Shown: in pieces, positions 7,960 to 16,477 of the stretch
Numbering within the stretch: the first letter of the stretch is position 1
Layout of the letters: every line of letters starts with the position of its first letter
Assembly: GCA_003526375.1 (NCBI GenBank)
Contig: DPDG01000006.1
Span: 62,001 to 126,000 of the forward strand
Source of the DNA: Lentisphaeria bacterium
GTDB lineage: Bacteria; Verrucomicrobiota; Lentisphaeria; Victivallales; UBA1829
Reading direction: 5' to 3'
Length of the DNA: 64,000 nucleotides
Position numbers and translations under genes: made by a program
The notes under the pieces: model-generated
What the model saw: only the letters and a program-made list of their open reading frames with translations
The model's database searches: none
What the model was told of the DNA's origin: nothing

Positions 7960-8744
7960 ACGGGATACTTCTCCTGAAAACGCCGGTGAAACTCTTTGTC
8001 GTGATAAGGGTCCGGCTGCCCTGCGCGGAGTTCTTCCGGAGAATAGTTCGAGAATACATCAAGGATCTCCACTGTTCTGTCCTTTACCCGGAATGCGATC
8101 CGCCATGTGCGGCAGCCGATGGTCCAGAGCCCGCCGTGATATGGTTCCACGCGTTTCCGTTCCTTTGCGGTCGGTTCGCGGATCAACTGCACCTTGCAGA
8201 AGTTTTCCATGTCCAGACCGCAGAGCGTGTGAATGACAGCCATTTTCTCCCGTGCCGTGTCTTCAATCTGAATCGAATATTCCTCTCTGCGGATTTCGTC
8301 GCGCCAGCCCGCTCGCGATTCCGGAAAAGAATCCGCTTCGGGAATATAAGGTTTGATGTCGAGAACGGGAGTCTGATCCAGCATGTCGAAATTCCGGATG
8401 TAAACACGCAGTCCCTCCACCTTTTCCAGTTCCACGCAACTGATGCCGACGGGATTCGGACGGTAGGGCGCACGTGTGGCAAAGACACCGAAACGGCGTT
8501 GTCCGGGCACTACCGGCGGAGTCACTTTCGGTTTCCAGTCATGATTGAGATGAAAAGCGAAAATGACCCAGATGCGTTCAAAACCGTCGAGGTCTTCCAA
8601 CGCCTGTTCATAATTGCGGTGAGGCAGAAGTTCGATGTATCCGCGATTCTTTGCGAACACTCCCTGCCGCGCCGTCTCGAAACGGTATTTGAACTCGCAG
8701 TGAACCGTTCCGACCGGCGCAAACGTGATGGATTCAGAAGACAT
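7956..8744 (-). CDS. trmO: tRNA (N6-threonylcarbamoyladenosine-37) methyltransferase
   Basis: A 262-residue TrmO (TsaA/YaeB) family protein, which uses SAM to methylate t6A37 in tRNA-Thr. It shows the family beta-barrel start (FAPVGTVHCEFK), the LEDLDGFERIWVIFAFH segment, and the RFGVFATRAPYRPNPVGIS motif that forms the SAM and substrate site. A C-terminal extension (about 170-262) with VEPYHGG and RTWRIAFRV resembles the C-terminal domain of long TrmO proteins. It follows the pseudopilin stop by eight bases without a clear ribosome-binding site and overlaps ispH, so all three are likely co-transcribed. Confidence 0.88.
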   Translation of the reverse strand: MSSESITFAPVGTVHCEFKYRFETARQGVFAKNRGYIELLPHRNYEQALEDLDGFERIWVIFAFHLNHDWKPKVTPPVVPGQRRFGVFATRAPYRPNPVGISCVELEKVEGLRVYIRNFDMLDQTPVLDIKPYIPEADSFPESRAGWRDEIRREEYSIQIEDTAREKMAVIHTLCGLDMENFCKVQLIREPTAKERKRVEPYHGGLWTIGCRTWRIAFRVKDRTVEILDVFSNYSPEELRAGQPDPYHDKEFHRRFQEKYPV

Positions 8745-8752
8745 GCCGAAGA

Positions 8753-9409
8753 TTATTTACTTGTCTTCCACGAGGTGATGTAGTTCTTCTGTGCGTCATT
8801 GATATTCTTCGCCGGACCCTTGTAGCCGTAGGAGAATACAAAAACTTTTCCCATGAGGTAATTGGGATTACTCGCCGTGCCAACGGGCTCTCCGCCGAAA
8901 TTCGCCTTGTTATCTCCGGTCTCATCTGTGCATTTTGCCAAATTGACTTTACCATCATATCCTGTATCAAGTGCAATATTGTAACGTCGTCCCCACGGAT
9001 CAAGGAAATAATAACCTTCATCACTGCCCACTTTTACTTTTTTGGACGGTGGATCAAGATAACGTTTGTTTTTAGGATTTCCAAGACGCTTTTTTGCAGA
9101 GCTGAAATCCGCTCCATCCGGACGTAAATTCATTAAAATTTCCATGACTTCGTCATATTTGTCCGTATTGTCCTTTGAAGTAATGAAGATATCATCTGCC
9201 GGTTTATCGTCCGGTATGAACGGCAATGTTCCGTAATCGGCTTCATACTGTTTGATTGCAGTTATGATCGCATTGATTTCCGAGCGTGCTTTTGTCTCTT
9301 TTCCTTTTTTGTTCATGCCTCCGACAACAGGAATCGCAATACCGGCGAGAATCGCAATGATCGCAATCACCAGCAGGAGCTCCACCAAAGTAAAAAATTG
9401 ACGTTTCAT
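8753..9409 (-). CDS. GspG-like pseudopilin
   Basis: A 218-residue protein beginning MKRQF then FTLVELLLVIAIIAILAGIAIP, the prepilin signature with Glu at +5. It continues with QYEADYGTLP as in GspG. The residue before the mature Phe is Phe, not Gly. It lacks H-X9-DG and resembles the pseudopilin at 4345 in class. The C-terminal half contains YYFLDPWGRRYNI, the conserved DPWG(R/N)Y motif of GspG-type major pseudopilins. TAGGAGA precedes the start at good distance. It is the first gene of a run with trmO and ispH. With no secretion machinery here, its partners must be elsewhere in the genome. Confidence 0.85.
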   Translation of the reverse strand: MKRQFFTLVELLLVIAIIAILAGIAIPVVGGMNKKGKETKARSEINAIITAIKQYEADYGTLPFIPDDKPADDIFITSKDNTDKYDEVMEILMNLRPDGADFSSAKKRLGNPKNKRYLDPPSKKVKVGSDEGYYFLDPWGRRYNIALDTGYDGKVNLAKCTDETGDNKANFGGEPVGTASNPNYLMGKVFVFSYGYKGPAKNINDAQKNYITSWKTSK

Positions 9410-9443
9410 AAAATTATTCTCCTATCTTGAACTTTGGGAATAC

Positions 9444-9471
9444 ATTATATCATTTCTCCGGGAAAAGCAAA
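9444..9471 (-). promoter_or_regulatory. Candidate promoter for pseudopilin-trmO-ispH
   Basis: Reading leftwards, TTTGCT (complement of 9466-9471) and a perfect TATAAT (complement of 9444-9449) are 16 bases apart, about 35 bases before the start at 9409. The -10 box is strong and the -35 box weak. Confidence 0.45.
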
Positions 9472-9548
9472 TCCGCAGGGAAGAAAATGAGGGAAAATTA
9501 TTGAAATGAAAAAATCGAAAGGAGCTCACATTCTTTTTCCGTTCCGCT

Positions 9549-10565
9549 TCAAACAAGCTGGAGTTCCGTCTTGATTGCGGAATGGAACGGGCGGCGGTGT
9601 TCCGCGTAACCGTCGAGGAGCCAGCGCTGGGATTCGCGGAACATCTTTTCCAGTTGCTGATGCATCATTGCGATTCCCGGATAGGTGGCGAGTTCCGGAA
9701 TCACGTCGTAAGTCAGCAGGAAAAAGTCCTTTCCCGGGAGCATTCCGTAAAGGCGTGCGCATGTCACCAGCGGCAGGGTCAGGGCGGAGTGCAGCACGAC
9801 GATTCCCCTCGGAGGATGTTTCGCCGCAAAGAGACGGTTCCCGACTTCCGACATTTCCGTTGGAATATCCTGGAATTCACGCATGAAAATCGTATCGGAA
9901 CGCAGGCGCGCGCCGAGCTCGGCGGCGGATTCATAGAATGCGATCAGGCGCTCCGAAATGAACGGACTGCCGAGACTTGCGTTCGGAGACACCAGCGCGA
10001 TATCGCGTCCCGCTTCGATCAGGAGCCATGAGAGTCCCTCCCGGACACTGTTTTTTGTGTCTGTGCAGGCACAGTTGAAATTTTTATAATTGCGGTTGAT
10101 AAGCAGTTGCGGAATTCCACGCCGTTCCAGATGGTCCATCATGGGAATGGATTCAATGCCGGGCGTGACCCAGATCGCCGCGGAACCGGGGGTGCAGAGC
10201 GCATCCAACTGTTTCAGCACTTCATGTTCGCGGAGACGGTGCACCGGAGTGTCGGGCCCGACCTCCGGAAAGAAAATTTCCCGCAGGGAACGGTCGTTCA
10301 TATCCGGAAAGGAGCAGGAGATGATGAACAGTTCCCGTATTTTGTGACTTTCCCCGCCGGTGGAGTTGACATAGGTGCGCCCACCCTGATTCGAGGCAAG
10401 GCATCCGCGTTCCTTGAGCGCCTGAACTGCCCGTTCGACTGTATTGCGGGAACAGTTGTATTTCTTGCAGAGCTGGTTGCGTGAGAGAATCGGGTCCCCC
10501 ACCTTGAGCCGCCCGACCCGGATTTCGGCGAGAATCATATTCTGGAGCATCAGCGATTTATTCAT
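9549..10565 (-). CDS. AraR-type GntR/LacI transcriptional regulator
   Basis: A 338-residue regulator. The N-terminal ~70 residues form a GntR winged helix (GDPILSRNQLCKKYNCSRNTVERAVQ). The remainder is a LacI/GalR-type periplasmic-binding-protein fold that would bind a sugar effector; this layout is that of Bacillus AraR. The ATG at 10565 is chosen because AAGGAC precedes it, over an upstream ATG at 10607. It is divergent from the sugar isomerase/epimerase gene at 10770, the obvious candidate target, with 204 bases between. The helix-turn-helix and effector domain are clear, but the effector is unknown. Confidence 0.82.
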   Translation of the reverse strand: MNKSLMLQNMILAEIRVGRLKVGDPILSRNQLCKKYNCSRNTVERAVQALKERGCLASNQGGRTYVNSTGGESHKIRELFIISCSFPDMNDRSLREIFFPEVGPDTPVHRLREHEVLKQLDALCTPGSAAIWVTPGIESIPMMDHLERRGIPQLLINRNYKNFNCACTDTKNSVREGLSWLLIEAGRDIALVSPNASLGSPFISERLIAFYESAAELGARLRSDTIFMREFQDIPTEMSEVGNRLFAAKHPPRGIVVLHSALTLPLVTCARLYGMLPGKDFFLLTYDVIPELATYPGIAMMHQQLEKMFRESQRWLLDGYAEHRRPFHSAIKTELQLV

Positions 10566-10612
10566 ATGGAAAGTCCTTTTGCAGATAAAAGAGTACAAGG
10601 TGAACATTCCGT

Positions 10613-10641
10613 ATTTTACTTTATTGCCGCTTGAAAGTCAA
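10613..10641 (-). promoter_or_regulatory. Promoter for the AraR-like regulator
   Basis: Reading leftwards, TTGACT (complement of 10636-10641) and TAAAAT (complement of 10613-10618) are 17 bases apart, about 45 bases upstream of the start at 10565. Confidence 0.5.
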
Positions 10642-10769
10642 GCCGTTTTCTCCCGGATACAGGAAAAGAAGTCAAGTTTTTCATTGATAAAATCACCGGA
10701 AGGCTTGCAAGACGGCGGAAAAACAATACCTTATATTGTCACGGAAGAACCAGATAAGGAGACGTTACC

Positions 10770-11690
10770 ATGTTTTTGACAGGATTCGCAGATGAGGCGT
10801 CCCGCGATCTGAAAGAGCAGATCAGGGCGACGGAGGAACTCGGATGGAAGTTTATTGAAACCAGATTCATCGGCAATAAAAACCTCGGCACGATCAGTGA
10901 TGCGGAATTCGAGGATGTTCTCGAAATTCTTTCGCAGACCGATGTCCGTTTCAACTGTTACGGGAGCAACATTGCCAACTGGGGCAAATCGCCGCGTTCC
11001 GACGCGGATTTCGAAGCCAGCAGGAAGGAGCTCCTTACCGCCATTCCGCGTATGCACAAACTCGGTATCAAAATGGTCCGCGGCATGAGCTTCAAGCGTG
11101 CGACGGAGGAGACTTTCGACAATCCCGATCTTGAAAAAGTCATTTTCGCAAAGATCAGGAAACTGGTCCGCATCTGCGAAAGCGAGGGCATCATCTATGG
11201 GCACGAGAACTGCATGAATTACGGCGGTCAGTCCTGGCATCACACCCTGCGCCTGCTGGACAACATCAATTCCGACAACTTCAAGCTGATTTTCGACACC
11301 GGCAATCCGACTTTCAACTTCAGCCGCCTCGGACCGAAACCCTACAAGCTTCAGAGCAGTTGGGAATTCTATTCCAACGTGCGTGAATTCGTCACCTACG
11401 TTCATATCAAAGACGCGAATTGCGAAGTGCTGGAAGACGGCTCGGTCAAACAGGTTTACTGCTGGGCGGGCGACGGACAGGGCGATGTGGAGCGGATTGT
11501 CACGGACCTGATCCGGCGCGGCTATGACGGCGGATTTTCCATGGAACCGCATGTCGCATCGGTATTTCACGCGCAGTCGAAATCCGACGATCCGGAAGCG
11601 CTTAAGAAGATCATGTATTCAAGCTACATTGAATATGGAAGACGGTTCGAAAAGCTTCTTGAGAAATGCAGGGAAGCGGCAAAGAACTGA
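10770..11690 (+). CDS. Sugar phosphate isomerase/epimerase-like TIM barrel
   Basis: A 306-residue protein of the xylose isomerase-like / AP endonuclease 2 TIM-barrel family, whose members isomerise or epimerise sugars and inositols. It shows GFADEA at the start, LGWKFIETR on strand 1, GIKMVRG, YGHENCMNYG, KLIFDTGNP, YVHIKDAN and GFSMEPH. The Glu, Asp, His and Glu in the last four motifs are the expected metal ligands. AAGGAG at 10756-10761 supports the start. The divergent AraR-like regulator suggests sugar-inducible expression. No signal peptide, so cytoplasmic. Substrate cannot be read from the sequence. Confidence 0.8.
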   Translation: MFLTGFADEASRDLKEQIRATEELGWKFIETRFIGNKNLGTISDAEFEDVLEILSQTDVRFNCYGSNIANWGKSPRSDADFEASRKELLTAIPRMHKLGIKMVRGMSFKRATEETFDNPDLEKVIFAKIRKLVRICESEGIIYGHENCMNYGGQSWHHTLRLLDNINSDNFKLIFDTGNPTFNFSRLGPKPYKLQSSWEFYSNVREFVTYVHIKDANCEVLEDGSVKQVYCWAGDGQGDVERIVTDLIRRGYDGGFSMEPHVASVFHAQSKSDDPEALKKIMYSSYIEYGRRFEKLLEKCREAAKN

Positions 11691-11710
11691 AACGTTCCTG
11701 AATACAGAAG

Positions 11711-11746
11711 AATACCGCACATCCGTCAGGACTGTGCGGTATTTTT
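11711..11746 (+). terminator. Rho-independent terminator after isomerase gene
   Basis: An 11-base-pair stem (AATACCGCACA at 11711-11721 with TGTGCGGTATT at 11733-11743), an 11-base loop and a T-run at 11742-11746. Confidence 0.9.
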
Positions 11747-11764
11747 CTGCTTTGGTTTTCGTGT

Positions 11765-11790
11765 AAAAACACCGGGGAGCTCCCCCGGTG
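11765..11790 (-). terminator. Rho-independent terminator after CobN-like gene
   Basis: Reading leftwards, an eight-base-pair stem (CACCGGGG at 11770-11777 with CCCCGGTG at 11783-11790) is followed by five T residues (complement of 11765-11769). It ends the leftward CobN-like transcript and stands back to back with the previous terminator. Confidence 0.85.
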
Positions 11791-11798
11791 CAGGAGGG

Positions 11799-14700
11799 CT
11801 ATTTCTGTTTTCTGCGGCGGCTTCCCGCAAAGACGGCAAGGATTGCGAGAAGAATGATCGCCCCGATGACGATCTGCCTGACGATGGCATTGGTTTTCGC
11901 GCGGGTCTGCGGAACAGGGTCGATGCGTTGCTCTTTCAAGACCTGTCCTTCGACCTTTTCACTCCTGGAGGGCGCTTCGCGGATCTGCCTGATCGCGTCC
12001 TTGTAAGCTGCCGCCGCCTGCGGATCGTCTGACAGCTTGTCCGCGATCATGTCCTTGAGCTTTGCATTGTTGCAGACGAATCCGCTGCATCCCGGGGTAT
12101 GTTTTTTAATCAGTTCCGCATGAAGCGCCGCAAGCTGTTTCACGGTCGCCTCGTCGGCTTTCCAGTAGCCTTTCCGGATCGTTTCCAGCATGATTGCCGT
12201 CATTTCCTGATAGGCATACGGATTTTTCTTTTCAAAATACTCCTTCACGCCCAGTTTCAGGCTGTCATCGACATAGACCTTTTTGTACTCTTCCCAGAGA
12301 TAATCCTGAATCATGTCCGGCTTGGTGACTTCCCAGCCGTAGGTGTTGCTGAAGTAGGCGGCAAAGGTGTTTGCCCCTGTTGGTCCCTCCTCCATCATTT
12401 CCTTGATGTATTTCGGGTTCAGTACCGTGGTCCGGGCTTCGGACATGACCGCCTGGGTTCCGGTCTGGACTTTCGCCTGTCCCGGAGTGCGGAGGTCGTT
12501 GAAATAGACTTCCGGCTCCTTTCCTGTAATATGGCGGATCGCAAGGTTTGCGCCTCCGGTGAATTCGTAGACATGGTCGAGGGAGAGCGGTCCCCATGCG
12601 CTTGACGAACGCGACTGGACGACGGTGTCCGTATTCTGGAGCGCGGCGCGGTAGACTCCGGGGATGTTCACGCCCCAGTTTTCCTCGGTGTAAAGAGTGC
12701 CGCGGTTGCGGATGAACGCCTCCGCCACGACCGCGGGGTCTTCCCATTTGTCGCCGGACTGCGTCATCTGCCCGACTCCGGGCCCGTTGTCTTCGCCGTT
12801 TCCGCCGCCGAAGATTCTGGCGTTTGCAAGTTTCTTTGCCTCCTCCGGAGAGAAGCCGCTCTTGATCAGCGCTTTCGCTGCAATGACGTTGCCTTCCGCG
12901 ACATAGTTTTCCTGGTCTGTGGACGGATCCGACGCGGCGAGCCTTACTGCGCGGTCAATCAGGCGCATCCGGCTGGTTGCCGCCCCGCGGAACTGAACCG
13001 AGGTCTGTACGACCACGTCAATACGCGGCCGCCCGAGTTCGGAAAGCGGGATCAGGCGGACATCCTGCACTCTGCCGCGCGCATCCCAGACGGGCTCGAC
13101 GCCGAGCAGGTAGAAGATTTCACCGATGTCCGAGCCGTGGGTGTTGATGAATTCGCCGCCCCAGACTGTGAACGACACCTTTTTCGGATATTTCCCGGTC
13201 GATTTGCGTTTCTGCGCGATCAGTTCCTCGGCAAGCTGCTTTCCGACTGCGAAACTTTCCGGCGTCGGAGTGCGTTCCGGGTCGATGCCGTAGAGATTGC
13301 GCCCGGTCGGAACGGCTTCCGGATTGCCGATCGGGTCATTGCCCGGTGACGGATAGAGATAGCCGCCGGAGAGCGCGTTGACGAATGCGTCGAGTTCCGC
13401 CGGCGTCGATTTCAGCAGATTCTCATACGCTTCCACCGCCCGCAGTTCCGGCGCAAATTTCTTGAGCGGATTTTCACCGGAGGCGCGGCGTCCGCCCATT
13501 CCCATGCCGCCCATCGGCATTCCGCCGGCTTTGACCATGGAGGAAGCTTTCGGTTTTGCCTGTGCCTCGGCTTTCCGCTTCGCCGCCGCTTTCCGCGCTT
13601 TTTCCTGTGCGATCCGGACGGAGGGCAACAGTTGTCTGCCGCTGCGGACGTCGGCGAAGGCGCGGTCGATCCGTTCCCCCGCCGGTTTCAGATAGTTGTT
13701 GTGGTAGAAGAAGCTGTCGGAACGCTTCTTCCTGTCGACCTTGCCGGCTTCGACGTCCGCCTTGAACATGTCGTAGGCGACCATGTCCACCGTCATGAGT
13801 TTTGCGGTTTCCTCCGCTTCGGCGTTCGTGTAGGAGCGTCCGAGCACGTAGAGTCCGCGGTTGATTTTTTCGCCCTGAAGATCGTGCAGGTAATTGTGCA
13901 GAAGTTCAAGATCGGCTTTATTGAGTTTGCCGGCGGCGAAATCCGGGCTGAACTGGAGTTCGTGGTCGAACTTCTCCTTTTTCGCCAGTTCGATGATCGA
14001 CTTGCCGTACTCCTCCTTGAGCCGCGCGTCCTCAACCAGTGCACGCATCTCGATCTTGCGGTCAAGCTCGCGGATCGTGCCGTAGCCGTCGGCATACATG
14101 AACGGTGCGGTCAGATGGCTGATGAGCGCCGCGTAACTGCGGCGTTTGGCAATCTGCGCCTCGCCCATGTCGTTCATCATGTAAAGATAGTAGTGCGGCA
14201 TTTCGCCGATGAGCACGTCCGGCCAGTCGTAGCTGGAGAGCGCGACCTGCTTCCACGGGGTGAACTCAAGACTGCCGTGCGTTCCGAAATGAATCAGGGC
14301 GTCGGCGTCGAATTTGTGTCGTATCCAGAGATAGGTCGCGATATAGGGATGCGGCGGAGCCATCTTCACGCCGTGCACGACTTTGTCCGTGTCCTCCCCT
14401 TCGCCGGAAATGGACTGCGGCATCAGTACGATGTTGCCGAACCGGAGCATGCCGAGCGCAAGTCTGCCGTCCGGAGTGCGGAAGGTTTTCCCCGGGAATT
14501 CGCCGTAGCGCGCCGTCACGGTTTCATAAAGATCGGCGGGCATGCTTTTCCGTATCCACTCTTCGTATTCCTCCCGCGAGATTTTCTCCATCTTCGCTTT
14601 TTCCATGAACTCCTGCATCGCGCCTTTCGCGTAGGCGCCGAAGACTGCGGCGTTGTCCTGAATCTGGCGGAGCAGCTCTTCGGTGGATTCAGGCAGGTCG

Positions 14701-15896
14701 CCGGTGTTGAAACCCGCTTTCCGCAGATGCCGCAGAAGGTTCAGCAGGGAGTCGCCGACTTCGATTCCTCCGGCGGTCAGCGCGTTTTTGCCGTGTCCCT
14801 TGTAGTAAATGATCGCCACTTTCTTTTCGGTGTTTTTCTTGTGCCGCATTGCCGTAATCTTGCGGACAAGCTCGGCGAAGCGTTCGACGCGGTCGGGAAT
14901 CGCCTTGTAGGCGAGCAGGCCCCGGTCATTGCGGAAGAGGGCGGAGAGCACGAAGGGCGCGACGGCTCCGTCGATTTCCGGCATGGTCACGCTCTGGCTG
15001 AGCATGCCGCCGTCCATGCCGCGCTGGTCTTTGAGATAGACGTCATACGGCTGGTCGCTCTTGATCGGGCAGAGCAGGGGAATGTTGTATTTTGCGAGAA
15101 TTCCAACCGCTCCCTCCGGGTCGCGCGAACCGAGCCTGCCGTGAGGCTGGTAGATGATGAGATCCGGTTTTGCCTCTTCGATCATTTCGGTCAGGCGCCC
15201 CATGCCGTTGATTGCCACGACGTTGAGTTTGCGTTTCTCAAGCGCTTCGATGAGCTTTCCGAGGTCGCCGCCGCCGTTGCCGGAATAGAGCAGAACCGTG
15301 GAGGATTCCGGATGGTAACGGCCGATTGATTTGTAATAGTCCAGATACTCCTTGTAGGTCATGAACCCGGCTTTTTCGTCGACGTGGAAGAAGACGGTGC
15401 GCGGCACGATTTTGACGGGTTCGATTTTGCCCACCCGCAGGCGCTTGCCGTCCAGTTCGCGCCGGATATAATTCAGCATGTTGCGGAAATTGTCCTTGCC
15501 GCCGTTGCGCATATAGTCCGCAATGACCTTCCGCTGTTCAGGGGTCATGGTGTTTTTCGCGGTTTCGTTGTTCGGCGTCGAAGTCAGGTAGATCGGCTTT
15601 TCCAGCGAGTCGAGAATTGCCCGCTGGCGTTCGGAAATATTGGTTCCCATGCCGAAGAAAAGGATTGCGTCGTAATTGCGCAGTTCCTCGCCGGAGTCCG
15701 GTCCCCAGGGCAGGACGGAAACTTCAATCGCCGGATTGATGGGCTGGTCGAGATCTTCGGCAAGCACGTATTCCGGATAATTCACGAAGGCGATTCTGGT
15801 CGGCGAAGCGTATTTCAGATACCCCAGGATTCCGAGGCATATCAGAACTGCTGCCGTCAACAGGACGGCAAGACGTATTTTATTTTTTTTCTGCAT
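11799..15896 (-). CDS. Membrane-anchored CobN/BchH-like chelatase
   Basis: A 1365-residue homologue of the large subunit of cobalt/magnesium chelatases. The family core is clear: HFGTHGSLEFTPWKQ mid-protein, then IGEMPHYYLYMMNDMGEAQIAKRR, a GVEPVWDARGRV segment and NPKYIKEMM. Unlike CobN, it has a transmembrane helix at each end (about residues 8-27 and 1337-1358) with positive residues outside both, so the large domain is predicted periplasmic. A Lys/Ala-rich linker with MGGMGMGG lies near residue 770-800. No cobS/cobT or chlI/chlD partner is nearby. This layout recalls HmuS of Bacteroidetes haem-uptake loci, a CobN homologue that removes iron from haem. The start at 15896 follows GGAGGGGG; a GTG at 15914 lacks one. 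Function as dechelatase is inference. Confidence 0.8.
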   Translation of the reverse strand: MQKKNKIRLAVLLTAAVLICLGILGYLKYASPTRIAFVNYPEYVLAEDLDQPINPAIEVSVLPWGPDSGEELRNYDAILFFGMGTNISERQRAILDSLEKPIYLTSTPNNETAKNTMTPEQRKVIADYMRNGGKDNFRNMLNYIRRELDGKRLRVGKIEPVKIVPRTVFFHVDEKAGFMTYKEYLDYYKSIGRYHPESSTVLLYSGNGGGDLGKLIEALEKRKLNVVAINGMGRLTEMIEEAKPDLIIYQPHGRLGSRDPEGAVGILAKYNIPLLCPIKSDQPYDVYLKDQRGMDGGMLSQSVTMPEIDGAVAPFVLSALFRNDRGLLAYKAIPDRVERFAELVRKITAMRHKKNTEKKVAIIYYKGHGKNALTAGGIEVGDSLLNLLRHLRKAGFNTGDLPESTEELLRQIQDNAAVFGAYAKGAMQEFMEKAKMEKISREEYEEWIRKSMPADLYETVTARYGEFPGKTFRTPDGRLALGMLRFGNIVLMPQSISGEGEDTDKVVHGVKMAPPHPYIATYLWIRHKFDADALIHFGTHGSLEFTPWKQVALSSYDWPDVLIGEMPHYYLYMMNDMGEAQIAKRRSYAALISHLTAPFMYADGYGTIRELDRKIEMRALVEDARLKEEYGKSIIELAKKEKFDHELQFSPDFAAGKLNKADLELLHNYLHDLQGEKINRGLYVLGRSYTNAEAEETAKLMTVDMVAYDMFKADVEAGKVDRKKRSDSFFYHNNYLKPAGERIDRAFADVRSGRQLLPSVRIAQEKARKAAAKRKAEAQAKPKASSMVKAGGMPMGGMGMGGRRASGENPLKKFAPELRAVEAYENLLKSTPAELDAFVNALSGGYLYPSPGNDPIGNPEAVPTGRNLYGIDPERTPTPESFAVGKQLAEELIAQKRKSTGKYPKKVSFTVWGGEFINTHGSDIGEIFYLLGVEPVWDARGRVQDVRLIPLSELGRPRIDVVVQTSVQFRGAATSRMRLIDRAVRLAASDPSTDQENYVAEGNVIAAKALIKSGFSPEEAKKLANARIFGGGNGEDNGPGVGQMTQSGDKWEDPAVVAEAFIRNRGTLYTEENWGVNIPGVYRAALQNTDTVVQSRSSSAWGPLSLDHVYEFTGGANLAIRHITGKEPEVYFNDLRTPGQAKVQTGTQAVMSEARTTVLNPKYIKEMMEEGPTGANTFAAYFSNTYGWEVTKPDMIQDYLWEEYKKVYVDDSLKLGVKEYFEKKNPYAYQEMTAIMLETIRKGYWKADEATVKQLAALHAELIKKHTPGCSGFVCNNAKLKDMIADKLSDDPQAAAAYKDAIRQIREAPSRSEKVEGQVLKEQRIDPVPQTRAKTNAIVRQIVIGAIILLAILAVFAGSRRRKQK

Positions 15897-15930
15897 GACG
15901 CTGTCCCCCTCCACGGGACGCTGTTTGGTT

Positions 15931-15964
15931 AAATAAAAGAATGCGGCACCGGAAGATGCCGCAT
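15931..15964 (-). terminator. Terminator between small gene and CobN-like gene
   Basis: Reading leftwards, an eight-base-pair stem (ATGCGGCA at 15941-15948 with TGCCGCAT at 15957-15964) is followed by a T-rich stretch (complement of 15931-15940). It would separate or attenuate transcription between the gene at 15979 and the CobN-like gene on the same strand. Confidence 0.75.
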
Positions 15965-15978
15965 TGTCAGGACAGGAA

Positions 15979-16428
15979 TTAAAGTTCCGCGATGCTTACG
16001 ATCTTGTAGCCGGATTTGGACTTGCGGAACGAAAAGCACACTTGCGTTTCATCGACGGTTTTGGCGATCACGCGGTAGCAGTTCTGTTTCCGGACAAGCT
16101 GCAGATACTGCATGTCATTCAAATTCAGAGAAGCGGCATGTTTGTCCAGGACTTCCAGGCTTTCCTTGAACGGATCATTTCCGCCCCTTTCCTGTATAAT
16201 GGTACGTTGTGGACGAGTGACTGCAAAGATACGCTCCAATATTTTTGTCTTTTTCTTTTTGTGCAGGTCAAGAGTCGCCTTGACTACTTTGTCCAGTTCC
16301 GGCTGTTTTTCCGCCTTTACTTCAACCTCCTGAACCGCATATTTCGAATTGTCCTCTTTGCTGAAATTTGCCCAGATGGCAAATCCGGCACTCATTAAAA
16401 CGATCGGAATAATAATTTTCAATTTCAT
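15979..16428 (-). CDS. Small membrane-anchored periplasmic protein, unknown
   Basis: A 149-residue protein I do not recognise. It begins with a positively charged tip and a hydrophobic segment (about residues 4-20), a signal anchor or signal peptide, then a Lys-rich region with KKKKTK and a C-terminal half with two Cys residues (about 117 and 131) that could form a disulphide. AGAGG precedes the start. It lies 49 bases after the pseudopilin gene at 16478 and before the CobN-like gene, with a terminator in between. The predicted periplasmic location matches both neighbours. Confidence 0.6.
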   Translation of the reverse strand: MKLKIIIPIVLMSAGFAIWANFSKEDNSKYAVQEVEVKAEKQPELDKVVKATLDLHKKKKTKILERIFAVTRPQRTIIQERGGNDPFKESLEVLDKHAASLNLNDMQYLQLVRKQNCYRVIAKTVDETQVCFSFRKSKSGYKIVSIAEL

Positions 16429-16477
16429 TTTTCAGACCTCTTCTGCTGTATTTTCTGTATCCTGATATTTCTGCCTT

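Noticed and set aside
13632..15329. 565-codon open frame opposite the CobN-like gene
   Set aside because: Composition (many Val, Arg, His, Phe) and lack of motifs are those of an antisense frame; the other strand encodes the clear chelatase homologue.
11799..15896. Cobalamin biosynthesis assignment for the CobN-like protein
   Set aside because: Membrane anchors at both ends and absence of partner subunits do not fit cytoplasmic cobaltochelatase, so I did not give the symbol cobN.
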